Part shown: positions 16,152 through 23,192 of the stretch, piece by piece | How positions within the stretch are numbered: the stretch's first letter is position 1 | How the letters are laid out: every line of letters begins with the position of its first letter | Assembly: GCA_015523055.1 (NCBI GenBank) | Contig: WALD01000078.1 | Location: 1-28,104 of the forward strand | Direction of reading: 5' to 3' | Origin: Candidatus Altarchaeota archaeon | GTDB lineage: Archaea; Altiarchaeota; Altiarchaeia; IMC4; QMZM01 | DNA: 28,104 nucleotides | Made by a program: the position numbers and the translations under genes | Notes under the pieces: model-generated | Told to the model about the DNA's origin: nothing | Database searches by the model: none | What the model saw: the letters and a program-made list of their open reading frames with translations, nothing else

Positions 16152-16607
16152 ATGGAGACAGGCAAAGCACAGGCCAGTGCGGAATTTCTCGTTACTCTAT
16201 CCCTTGTTCTTATACTCTTCATCATCATCGGCTTTATACTCCTCCAGAGGTTCAACGCAACCACATATATGAAATTTGACATTGAGGGACAGGACGTTGC
16301 TAATTCCATTGCAGGAGGAATAAATGAGATGGCGATTACAGGGGATGGCTATTATCTGTATCTTGATCCTCCAGGCGATATACAGGGCATGCCCTATACC
16401 GTCAGCTTCTATGTGAATGAGTCAATACTTGAATTACGTGTATTGGATATGACCTGGGCATCGTCCCTGTCAACCCCCCGCATCAATTGCACCCTGAGTA
16501 TATGCTCATTCAATGGCAGGAAAACGACCATGCAAATCAACGAGAGCATAAGGATAAAGATTGAAAACAGAGACGAGGTGATATATCTAAAGAATGGAAC
16601 CCTTTAA
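16152..16607 (+). CDS. Second pilin-like protein with class III signal peptide
   Basis: About 151 residues, starting METGKAQASAEFLVTLSLVL. Gln7 begins the Q-x-S-x-E-(F/Y) motif of class III signal peptides, with predicted cleavage between Ala6 and Gln7, followed by a hydrophobic helix of about 22 residues. The mature domain is beta-rich with several N-x-S/T sequons (NAT, NES, NCT, NES) and two cysteines (CTLSIC) near the middle. I prefer the ATG at 16152; an in-frame GTG at 16146 gives two more residues. It overlaps the next gene by 14 bases, so both should be co-expressed. Likely a minor pilin or surface-appendage subunit; no family beyond the signal peptide is recognised. Confidence 0.8.
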   Translation: METGKAQASAEFLVTLSLVLILFIIIGFILLQRFNATTYMKFDIEGQDVANSIAGGINEMAITGDGYYLYLDPPGDIQGMPYTVSFYVNESILELRVLDMTWASSLSTPRINCTLSICSFNGRKTTMQINESIRIKIENRDEVIYLKNGTL

Positions 16608-18171
16608 CCTCCCGGCAGGAAAGGGGCAGGCATTCGTCTCGGACTTCGTTGTGGCAACTCTGATATTCATGATAATCCTTGCCTTCATCGTCTATATATG
16701 GGACGAGATAATCTCGGGAATAGATGTCCTGAAGAACACTGGGGATATGGAGTGGCTTTCTTCCACTGTGATGGAGCAATTAGTCCGCAGTGAGGGTTTT
16801 CCGGCGGACTGGTACATAAAACCAGAGAATGTTACAGTCTTTGGACTGGTTGATTCCAACCTATTTGGCGCGAAACAGGACATGGTTCTGGACGCCGACA
16901 AACTGATGCAGCTGATCAATCTAACCCTGAGCGATTACGCTCTCACAAGGAACAGGCTTCTTAAGACCGGAAAATATGATTTCTATATGGAGATAGAGTG
17001 CATTAATTCCTCTGACAGGGGCTGTTTTGATGGACTGAATATCAACAAATTCTCCGAGGGGAAGGTAAGCTGCCTTAATGGCTTCAACCTTGGAGTGCAT
17101 AACGGCTATACGGATAGCTATCTCTGGAGAGAAGCCGAGAGCTATGATGATGAATCCGGTACAATCCAGGTATCCGATCAGGATATGTCCGGGGATGAGG
17201 GCATGGCCATCCCGACAAGCAATGAGTGGCTTTTATATAACCTGAATATTTCCGCACCTAATGAATACTGGATATGGACACGATACAACGCTAGCGATGC
17301 TATTGACATAAATCTATCCATTGACGATATAACCTCTGCTGAACTATACCCTGCGTCAGAACTTACATGGAGAAAAAGTACATCCAGTTTTATACTTAGC
17401 AAGGGGAAACACACTCTTATAATAAATCGCACTACACCCTCAGGATCGCCAATTAGGTTTGATGCCATTATCTTAACATCAGATCCTGATTATCTACCTG
17501 ATAACACTGAAGCTCAACACTATGGAAACTTCCATCTGATATCACCTACCGTGTGTATCATTGGGAATTATACAGAGCAGGCGGATTCAACCTTCATCAT
17601 CCCCACGACAAGAACTGCAACATTCCACAGCCGGATTGACTCAGCCCTTAAACTCAGAATGGTGATATGGTCAGGAAACGCTACTGGAGTTCCTGTTCCC
17701 ATGACAAGTACTACAACGACTATTCCTGCGGGAGTATTGCTCTGCGATATATTCGCCTCCGGAACCTGCCCAGGTGGTGTAGAGAAGAATACCTGTGTAT
17801 TCTCTCTGTGGCAGAGAAGGAATTCCCATGCTGGAATCTGTGGTAAATATACCGATGCAGATTGGGATGTTTGCTGTAAGATCGGGGATGGAGAACTCAC
17901 TGTCTATAACACAACTGGAGCCTGCTCACCAGGGGACGGGGGTGTTATCTCCCTATATCAGGAGGCAAACTCCCACGCTGGGAACTACTCCAGGTACCCA
18001 AATAATATATGCCTCCATGCAAGTAACCGGAATATAACCTGCGTCCTGGCCGATGGCATCTGTCCAACAGGATATCTCGGTAATCTTTCCTCTCTATACC
18101 GGCCGGAGAATTCTCACGCAGCAGAATTTGATTACTATAACTATAAGATTTGCTGTAATGCTACGGGATAA
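16594..18171 (+). CDS. Large surface protein with pilin-like N-terminus and three C-terminal Cys/NSHA repeats
   Basis: A 525-residue exported protein. The N-terminus (GKGQAFVSDF then a 20-residue hydrophobic helix) looks like a degenerate class III signal peptide, with Gln12 as candidate cleavage site. Residues about 175-300 (WREAESYDDESG ... NEYWIWTRYNASD) resemble a jelly-roll carbohydrate-binding-like module; this is tentative. A Ser/Thr-rich linker (TSTTTTIP, about 371-378) leads to three repeats of about 40 residues. They begin at Cys392, Cys444 and Cys490, each with a cysteine, then L(W/Y)-x-x-x-NSHA, then a Tyr-rich stretch; the first and third end in Cys-Cys. Many N-glycosylation sequons are present. 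It overlaps the preceding pilin gene, suggesting a tip adhesin or anchor of the same appendage (inference). Confidence 0.75.
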   Translation: MEPFNLPAGKGQAFVSDFVVATLIFMIILAFIVYIWDEIISGIDVLKNTGDMEWLSSTVMEQLVRSEGFPADWYIKPENVTVFGLVDSNLFGAKQDMVLDADKLMQLINLTLSDYALTRNRLLKTGKYDFYMEIECINSSDRGCFDGLNINKFSEGKVSCLNGFNLGVHNGYTDSYLWREAESYDDESGTIQVSDQDMSGDEGMAIPTSNEWLLYNLNISAPNEYWIWTRYNASDAIDINLSIDDITSAELYPASELTWRKSTSSFILSKGKHTLIINRTTPSGSPIRFDAIILTSDPDYLPDNTEAQHYGNFHLISPTVCIIGNYTEQADSTFIIPTTRTATFHSRIDSALKLRMVIWSGNATGVPVPMTSTTTTIPAGVLLCDIFASGTCPGGVEKNTCVFSLWQRRNSHAGICGKYTDADWDVCCKIGDGELTVYNTTGACSPGDGGVISLYQEANSHAGNYSRYPNNICLHASNRNITCVLADGICPTGYLGNLSSLYRPENSHAAEFDYYNYKICCNATG

Positions 18172-18212
18172 GAGATTATTTAAATGATAAAAATATAAGT
18201 ATAACAGAGGGA

Positions 18213-18662
18213 ATGGACATCAAGATAACTATTGAGAGAGAGCATTTGATATTGCTGGTTGTAATTCTGGCAGTAGCTACTATAATAAATTATAGCCTGG
18301 CCCAGGTTCCTGCCGGGGTGCAGGGTCATGATCTCACCGAGATTTTCACCAACACCACCAACAACCTTGATGATAACCCGGAAGATAACCTGATTGATGT
18401 GGAGGATATCAAACAGGGACCAGAGAGTGGGTTGGATGCGGATACGCTTGATGGATACAACTCCAGTGACCTACTTGGTGGTGGAGGACAACCATTCCTC
18501 ATTTATGACATTATAGGGGGACCGGATTTTGATTCTTGCGATGAAACATGTAATAATTATAACAAGACCTGTGCATTTAGCTGGCAGTTGTCTGGGGACT
18601 ATGTACAACTTTTAGATAATTGTACCGTGACTACAGCCGATAAATGCGCCTGCTGGCCATAA
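18213..18662 (+). CDS. Small secreted protein with LDADTLDG motif and Cys-rich C-terminus
   Basis: 149 residues with a hydrophobic N-terminal segment (about 11-30, ending SLAQ), acting as signal peptide or anchor. An acidic Asn/Asp-rich stretch follows, then GLDADTLDGYNSSDLL at about 72-87. The DADTLDG motif is frequent in tail-fibre-like and other extracellular beta proteins, where it precedes trimeric or surface domains (general family knowledge). The C-terminal 45 residues contain seven cysteines (CDETC ... C ... C ... CAC), suggesting disulfide bonding outside the cell. GAGGGA six bases upstream of the ATG is a likely ribosome binding site, and TTATTTAAA at 18177-18185 is a candidate TATA box. 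It closes the surface-protein cluster. Confidence 0.7.
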   Translation: MDIKITIEREHLILLVVILAVATIINYSLAQVPAGVQGHDLTEIFTNTTNNLDDNPEDNLIDVEDIKQGPESGLDADTLDGYNSSDLLGGGGQPFLIYDIIGGPDFDSCDETCNNYNKTCAFSWQLSGDYVQLLDNCTVTTADKCACWP

Positions 18663-18666
18663 GACG

Positions 18667-18746
18667 GGAATTCAACCCTGCCGGAATTCTGTTTGTTTTA
18701 GCCAATTATTAAACCGTGCAGGAATTCAACCCTGATGGAATTCTCT
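18667..18746. repeat. Two 26-base repeats, each with paired GAATTC sites
   Basis: Units 18667-18692 and 18721-18746 share the layout GGAATTCAACCCTG, two variable bases, GGAATTCT. In each the two GAATTC palindromes (18668 and 18684; 18722 and 18738) are 16 bases apart, and the units are 54 bases apart. They lie between the surface cluster and the next operon, with no gene overlapping. Confidence 0.85.
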
Positions 18747-18863
18747 GTATTTTAACGCTTCTCCCGGTAATCAGGTGTCCTGAGCAGTAAACACATAAAA
18801 CAAACCTTGGGGGGGTTTAAGGATGTAAAGCCCATTAGTTCAAAGATATTTATACCTGTTCTT

Positions 18864-18883
18864 ATATACTTATTGGAGTATAT
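18864..18883. promoter_or_regulatory. Inverted repeat overlapping the promoter of the wHTH operon
   Basis: ATATACT at 18864-18870 is mirrored by AGTATAT at 18877-18883 with a six-base spacer. It lies 18-37 bases before the ATG at 18901 and just after TATA-like ATATTTATAC (about 18846-18855), so a dimeric regulator bound here would block transcription. Autoregulation by the encoded winged-helix protein is a natural guess. Confidence 0.5.
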
Positions 18884-18900
18884 CTTTTCTGGTGGTCATA

Positions 18901-19224
18901 ATGAAGGACGAAAAAAACCTTATGGATCTATTTCTGCACAGAAAACCCGTCGGCATACTGCTTAGCCTGAGGGATTCCAGAGGCAAATATGCATCAATCC
19001 TTGCAAAGGAAACAGACTGTACCTACACCCATGCACTAAAGATACTCTCTACCATGGAGAATCATGGCCTTGTTGAATTCAACAAGGAGGGCAGGATAAA
19101 AGAGGTTATGCTAACCGACCTTGGAGCTGACATAGCCCACGACCTTGAAGGGCTTGTGAGGAGAATCGGGAGGCTTCCCGGAGATAAAAAGAGGAGGGAG
19201 AAACCTGAGGAGGGAGAAGAATGA
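18901..19224 (+). CDS. Winged-helix transcriptional regulator
   Basis: A 107-residue DNA-binding protein. Residues about 10-80 form a winged helix: PVGILLSLRDSRGKYASILAKETDCTYTHALKILSTMENHGLVEF gives helices 1 to 3 with the recognition helix at TYTHALKILSTM, and a wing follows (GRIKEVMLTDLG). The tail is charged (KKRREKPEEGEE). The layout resembles archaeal MarR/ArsR-like one-domain regulators. I choose the ATG at 18901 because GGTGG at 18891-18895 sits five bases before it as a ribosome binding site; a GTG start at 18892 would destroy that spacing. It overlaps the next gene by four bases (ATGA), so three genes form one operon that it probably controls. Confidence 0.8.
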   Translation: MKDEKNLMDLFLHRKPVGILLSLRDSRGKYASILAKETDCTYTHALKILSTMENHGLVEFNKEGRIKEVMLTDLGADIAHDLEGLVRRIGRLPGDKKRREKPEEGEE

Positions 19225-19784
19225 ACATTGGGGACTACCTCTCTTTTCTTGTGGGCTATGGCGTAACCGATACAGATTTGCTCCTGGCCGGGATTCTTCT
19301 ATTCCTACTCGTTCTGATATCTCTGGTTATGGGATTCAAAGGCAGATACACTCGAATCGATAAAGCTGTCAGGAGGTGCTCCGACGAGCTGAAAAAGCAC
19401 CAGAGGATGATAGGGCTCATCGGAGCGAAGATCAAGAAATATGAGTCTACTGGCTCTGCCGAGGAGCTGGAACACTGGAGCAGAATTGAGGACGAACTCA
19501 TGGCACTTGCAGACCTTCCAAGCATCAAAGAAACCGGGGAGGAGATAATTCTCAGAACCCATGTAGCTCAGTCCAGAAAGGACTATATTGATGTTTCTGC
19601 AACAAAGGAGAGCGTTATGATAAGCATAAAGGATAAAAAGAGCATCCCCCTGAATATTATCTATGGAATTCCCGCTACCATAAACCCCAGCAAGTTGATT
19701 GTAACCTATAAAGGCAACACCTTGGAGATTCATGCCCCCAAAGAACCTCTGAAGGCGCGGGAGACAGAAGAAAAGGGGGGATAA
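19221..19784 (+). CDS. Membrane-anchored coiled-coil protein with alpha-crystallin/Hsp20-like C-terminal domain
   Basis: 187 residues. One membrane helix at about 18-38, a charged helical stretch (about 42-95) and a beta-rich domain at about 115-178. That last part (DYIDVSATKESVMISIKDKKS ... IPATINPSKLIVTYKGNTLEI) follows the order of an alpha-crystallin fold: alternating strands, a LP-like turn, then a tyrosine-x-Asn/Gly-x-LEI strand as in Hsp20 proteins. Family assignment is from pattern only. The basic residues after the membrane helix (GFKGRYTRIDKAVRR) put the large C-terminal part in the cytosol. Operon position between a regulator and a second membrane coiled-coil protein suggests a stress-related membrane complex; this is inference. 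Confidence 0.65.
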   Translation: MNIGDYLSFLVGYGVTDTDLLLAGILLFLLVLISLVMGFKGRYTRIDKAVRRCSDELKKHQRMIGLIGAKIKKYESTGSAEELEHWSRIEDELMALADLPSIKETGEEIILRTHVAQSRKDYIDVSATKESVMISIKDKKSIPLNIIYGIPATINPSKLIVTYKGNTLEIHAPKEPLKARETEEKGG

Positions 19785-19785
19785 A

Positions 19786-20286
19786 ATGCTGCAACCGATT
19801 GATATCTATGGCATAGGTGGAATTCTACTCTTCATGGTTGGACTCTCTAGCCTGATTCTTCTAATTATTCTTCTGGGTAATTCAAAAGCCCATAAAGAGA
19901 TTGAACGCGAGGTAATGGATGATACTGCGACTGCAAGGAGAGCATCCATAAAGCTCAAGAGGCTTTCTATCAGGGCAGAGAAACTGAGAAAGGAGCTCCA
20001 TGGTCATGAGAAGAAGGAGGTATTGAGTGAGATGGGCAGAATAAGCAAGCTCTGGAGGTCCAGGAGGGAGCGCCTGAGGATGGGTATCTGGGAGAAGATA
20101 GATGCAGAACCAAAGGAGCTTAAAGAGCTGAAGAAAAAGAGGGAGGAAACAAGCAATCTGATAGAGCAGGCAAAGTCCAAGTATCACAAAAGAGAGCTTG
20201 ACGAGAAAAGCTTCAGGGAGATAGTCTCCAGCTACCAGAAGGATTTGATGGAAATCAACCTGAAGATACGGGAGCTGGAGGAATAA
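19786..20286 (+). CDS. Membrane-anchored coiled-coil protein of unknown function
   Basis: 166 residues: one membrane helix (about 9-30), then an almost continuous charged alpha-helical region to the end. The final part, KSKYHKRELDEKSFREIVSSYQKDLMEI, is a short helical motif common at the ends of archaeal membrane coiled-coil proteins and similar to SHOCT-type segments. Basic residues after the membrane helix suggest a cytosolic tail. GGGGGG just before the ATG (19776-19781) may serve as ribosome binding site. It starts one base after the stop of the Hsp20-like gene and is surely co-transcribed with it. The two proteins share the same plan, a membrane helix plus cytosolic coiled coil, so hetero-oligomerisation is plausible but not shown. 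Confidence 0.7.
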   Translation: MLQPIDIYGIGGILLFMVGLSSLILLIILLGNSKAHKEIEREVMDDTATARRASIKLKRLSIRAEKLRKELHGHEKKEVLSEMGRISKLWRSRRERLRMGIWEKIDAEPKELKELKKKREETSNLIEQAKSKYHKRELDEKSFREIVSSYQKDLMEINLKIRELEE

Positions 20287-20327
20287 TCTGATTTATTAAA
20301 TTCCTCCATAGCTGGAATTCTCCCCTT

Positions 20328-20840
20328 TCAGCCCCCGCCAGAATTCCCCCCTTTTGTTTTCCTTTTCTGTCTTGCGGTAGATACAAGCATGTTCCATGCG
20401 AACGCAATCCTCTCCAGGTAGTTTGTGAAGGTCAGCGACTCGTTAAGAATCAGCGTTCTGCCCCTTCTCATTCCAATCTCAATCTCCCTTTCTCTCTTCA
20501 GCAAACCGAACCTCACAAGCTTGGGAATAATCCTGTTCTCGAGCGTAGAGCGGGAATATCCGGTTTCATCCAGGAATTCTGATATCTCTTTCTTCGTCAC
20601 CCTCCCAAGCTCCAGGATAAGCCTTACAAAGCCACTGGCAACTCTGAAGTAGGTGGGTTGATATCTCTTAGGGAATATAAAATCTATAATGTCATCAACC
20701 TCCCAGATGATGGTCTTCTCCAGCCCCCCCTTATCCTTTATCTCCGAGCCGTAATGCTTCGGCAGATACAGACTCTCCGCAACAGGGATACCCCTTGATA
20801 CCGGAGGTTTCGGATTCGGATTACCCGGTTTTTTGGCCAT
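20328..20840 (-). CDS. Winged-helix domain protein, unknown target
   Basis: 170 residues. After a Pro/Asn-rich start (GNPNPKPP), residues about 60-120 form a helix-turn-helix: FRVASGFVRLILELGRVTKKEISEFLDETGYSRSTLENRIIPKLVRFGLL, with SRSTLENRII as recognition helix and a wing after it (EREIEIGMRRGRTLIL). The C-terminus is a helix followed by a basic, Gly-rich tail. It most resembles archaeal winged-helix transcription factors, but I do not recognise a named family. It has a TATA-like AT-rich upstream sequence, converges on the coiled-coil gene and is separated from the next minus-strand gene upstream by strong hairpins, so it is probably monocistronic. Confidence 0.7.
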   Translation of the reverse strand: MAKKPGNPNPKPPVSRGIPVAESLYLPKHYGSEIKDKGGLEKTIIWEVDDIIDFIFPKRYQPTYFRVASGFVRLILELGRVTKKEISEFLDETGYSRSTLENRIIPKLVRFGLLKREREIEIGMRRGRTLILNESLTFTNYLERIAFAWNMLVSTARQKRKTKGGNSGGG

Positions 20841-20860
20841 ATAATTTATTAGTATTCCTG

Positions 20861-20925
20861 GTTGTAATATAAAATATAATCTTTTCTACTTCTAAAGACT
20901 GCATCTGTCTTTATTGGATTACAAC
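20861..20925. repeat. Nested inverted repeats upstream of the wHTH gene
   Basis: GTTGTAAT (20861-20868) is complementary to ATTACAAC (20918-20925). Inside this pair, TAAAGAC (20893-20899) and GTCTTTA (20907-20913) form a perfect 7-base stem with a 7-base loop. The segment lies just upstream of the minus-strand wHTH start at 20840 and may be its operator or a structured leader. Confidence 0.5.
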
Positions 20926-20943
20926 ACCTACATAAGGAGGTTG

Positions 20944-20967
20944 ATAAGGGGGCGACAGCCCCCTTAT
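20944..20967 (-). terminator. Strong GC hairpin at the end of the OB/TctA/kinase operon
   Basis: Ten perfect pairs (ATAAGGGGGC with GCCCCCTTAT) enclose a GACA tetraloop, 27 bases past the kinase stop on the minus strand. A weaker hairpin (GGAGGC/GCCCCC, about 20980-20995) lies between it and the stop. Either a terminator or a 3'-end processing or stability element. Confidence 0.55.
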
Positions 20968-20993
20968 AGGGTAGACAAGGAGGCTTAGCCCCC

Positions 20994-21599
20994 CTATTCA
21001 TGGATAAATATTCTCGTCCCCCTGGCTTTTTTACCGTCCATTATCTTTTTTATCCTTTCTGGATATCCCCCGTTCACTATCCAGATATCAAGGGTTGAGT
21101 CCCTTACAAACCCGGGGAATTCCTTGTCCACGCATGAATTCTCCATCTCCGATAATTCCTCAACCGTCAGTCCGGAAATCAGCGATGCATCCTTGTTTTT
21201 CTTCGGGTCTGCTGTAAAGACCCCATCCACCTCCTTCAGAAGAATGAGTCTTTCAGCCCCCCTCTTCTTTGCCACGTATGCGGCGATAGAGTCCGAGGTG
21301 ACATCCCAGCTTGCTTTTAGATCCCTATCACCCAGTAGAGTGGAACAGTCAATAATCTCGCCCTTGAAGAAGTCTCTTATTAGCACCCCTGTCTGCTGCA
21401 TCGCAAGAATGGCAAGATTGTGGGCAACCTCCGGCCCCAGCCCGAATTCCCGGTCTATCCACCTTATTCTCTCCGCGAATTCTCCTCCCCCGGGGACGAC
21501 GAAGATGTCATTGAATTCGTTCAGAACTCTGCACAACCTTTTCAGCACCATCCTGCTCCTGCAGAGGCTGCCTCCAATCTTCACGATAGTTTCCGTCAA
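20994..21599 (-). CDS. Amino acid kinase family protein, MfnE-like
   Basis: 201 residues with the amino acid kinase fold: VKIGGSL at 6-12 (phosphate loop), VPGGGEFAERIR from 35, SDSIAAYVAKKRGAERLILLKEVDGVFTADP in the nucleotide-binding half, and a C-terminal VRDSTLDIWIVNGGYPERIKKIMDGKKARGTRI. The short length and this C-terminal pattern fit the archaeal MfnE group, which phosphorylates the aminomethylfuran phosphate intermediate of methanofuran synthesis, and its relatives in C1-carrier pathways. Other methanofuran genes are not in the window, so substrate is uncertain. The ATG overlaps the stop of the TctA-like gene by four bases, tying it to that operon as the last gene. A strong hairpin follows. 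Confidence 0.7.
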   Translation of the reverse strand: MTETIVKIGGSLCRSRMVLKRLCRVLNEFNDIFVVPGGGEFAERIRWIDREFGLGPEVAHNLAILAMQQTGVLIRDFFKGEIIDCSTLLGDRDLKASWDVTSDSIAAYVAKKRGAERLILLKEVDGVFTADPKKNKDASLISGLTVEELSEMENSCVDKEFPGFVRDSTLDIWIVNGGYPERIKKIMDGKKARGTRIFIHE

Positions 21600-22807
21600 A
21601 TGACCACCCCCAGGTAAAAGAGTATTAACGGAACAAGAAGAACACCCATCAGATGACTCCTTTTAATCCTCGTAAGGGGAGCTATTAGCCCCAGCGATGT
21701 TGCCGTGAACAATACAAGCAGTCCAAATGGCCCCGTAATGAATCCAACAAGAAAGACAAGGAGCCCGATTATAGAAACAGATATCTTGGGATATGAAACC
21801 CTTCCAATCACCTCCATGAATGCCCTGCCTATCCTCAGGGCAAGAATGGACGATATTCCAACCGCGATAAGGGCCACAGAAACGAGAAGAACAAGCTCAT
21901 TCAAACCGAACCCATCAAGCACCCTGCTTATAACGACTGCTGCCCCGGACCTTGTCCTCTTTATTGTATAGATGGAAAGGATGGAGAATATCGCAACCGC
22001 TGTATTTATCCCGCCGACTGAGATGAGGAATTCCCTCTTGTCTCTTTTCCCTGTTATCTCCTGAACCATGACTGTTGCCTGTGAAGCCCCCACTCCGGGC
22101 AGGGTTCCAACAAGGAGACTCGATAAGAAGGATTTGATCACCCCACTTCCTATCAGGTTTTTATCAACCACTCCAATCCAGCTCTCCTGGGGAGGGATTA
22201 CGCTCTTTTCTCTCAGGCTTATCAGGAGTGTGGGAAGTCCAAACAGCCCGGTGAAGAGAGGGAAGAACAGGACGGTTAGTGAGGCTGCAGGGTTATCCCA
22301 GAGGAGTAGCCCAAGCACTCCAGATAAGAGAACAACCAGAAAAGCCCATCCCCTGTTTTTCTTCTCAGTGGCTATCATAGTCAGCAGTATTGCAAGAAGG
22401 ATTAGAAAGATATAAGGCTTTATCACCCCATAAAATAACGGCAGAATCAGGATGAGCAGGGGGCTCAGCAGGACAAATGTTATTGTAACCCACACGCCAC
22501 CGAGGATCGTGAGATAGAGGGCTTCCATGCCCTTCCCCTGCAGCAGCATCCGATGTCCGGGCAGCACAGAAAGTGCTGTCGCGCCTTCCGGAGCCCCCAA
22601 GAATATTGAGGGTATAAAATCCACGATTGTATGGGTGACGGCCATTGAGATTATAAACGATGCAAGGGCATGGGCAGGAACACCATACAGGATTAAAATC
22701 TCTGGAATGACCACGCAAACATTATTCACATGAATTCCCGGAATTAAACCAGTAAAAATTCCGACCGCAATCCCAAGTAGCGTTAAGGACAGGATTTCGA
22801 AAAACAT
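21596..22807 (-). CDS. TctA/DUF112-type permease
   Basis: 403-residue membrane protein with about ten or more hydrophobic segments. GIFTGLIPGIHVNN near the N-terminus and LLVGTLPGVGASQATVMVQE in the second half are the duplicated Gly/Pro-rich motifs of the TctA (tripartite tricarboxylate transporter permease) superfamily; FLGAPEGATALSVLPGHRML follows the first. Bacterial members work with a binding protein TctC and small subunit TctB; neither is seen here. The ATG at 22807 lies one base past the upstream stop (TAAGATG on the minus strand) and is preferred over a TTG at 22831 that would overlap the previous gene. Two extracytoplasmic OB-fold proteins precede it in the operon and might take the place of the usual partners (inference). 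Confidence 0.82.
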   Translation of the reverse strand: MFFEILSLTLLGIAVGIFTGLIPGIHVNNVCVVIPEILILYGVPAHALASFIISMAVTHTIVDFIPSIFLGAPEGATALSVLPGHRMLLQGKGMEALYLTILGGVWVTITFVLLSPLLILILPLFYGVIKPYIFLILLAILLTMIATEKKNRGWAFLVVLLSGVLGLLLWDNPAASLTVLFFPLFTGLFGLPTLLISLREKSVIPPQESWIGVVDKNLIGSGVIKSFLSSLLVGTLPGVGASQATVMVQEITGKRDKREFLISVGGINTAVAIFSILSIYTIKRTRSGAAVVISRVLDGFGLNELVLLVSVALIAVGISSILALRIGRAFMEVIGRVSYPKISVSIIGLLVFLVGFITGPFGLLVLFTATSLGLIAPLTRIKRSHLMGVLLVPLILFYLGVVI

Positions 22808-22808
22808 C

Positions 22809-23192
22809 TTAGCTCTCAACCCAGTTTGCAACTATCTCCAGCTCCTTTTTCCACTCGCTGACCTTCCCCCGGAGGCAGACTTCATCGCCCTCGAGAACAT
22901 CATAGACATTAATTCCATATCTCCTCAGATTCCCCGCAGTATCATTGAATATTGCTGCCCTTATGCTGCCGGTTTCATCTTCCAGCCTGAGGAAGATATG
23001 GCCCTTACCAGACACGAATTTATTCGTTACTTTGCCGCATATCCTCACTTGGTTGTTGATGTCCTCCACTGTAATGTCCCCTATTCTCTCTGGTTCAGAC
23101 TCCATCTCCAGTTTTCTGGAGACAAGGAAGAGCATTAATATCCCGGCCAGAAAGCATATTATCGCAATCTTTCTGAGAGTTCTTTCCCTCAT
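22809..23192 (-). CDS. Membrane-anchored OB-fold protein
   Basis: 127 residues: basic start, one membrane helix (about 8-25), then a five-strand OB fold of the nucleic-acid-binding type: QVRICGKVTNKFVSGKGHIFLRLEDETGSIRAAIF ... YDVLEGDEVCLRGKVSEWKKELEIV. In cytosolic proteins this pattern binds single-stranded nucleic acid or helps tRNA and helicase contacts, but here the topology puts it outside the cell. Two cysteines (in VRICG and EVCLRG) sit on adjacent strands and could form a disulfide. It overlaps the lipoprotein gene by four bases upstream and almost touches the TctA-like gene downstream. Role unknown. Confidence 0.78.
   Translation of the reverse strand: MRERTLRKIAIICFLAGILMLFLVSRKLEMESEPERIGDITVEDINNQVRICGKVTNKFVSGKGHIFLRLEDETGSIRAAIFNDTAGNLRRYGINVYDVLEGDEVCLRGKVSEWKKELEIVANWVES

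Noticed and set aside
17178..17900. Minus-strand open frames opposite the large surface protein
   Set aside because: They are short, lack ribosome binding sites and oppose a gene with clear signal sequence and repeats.
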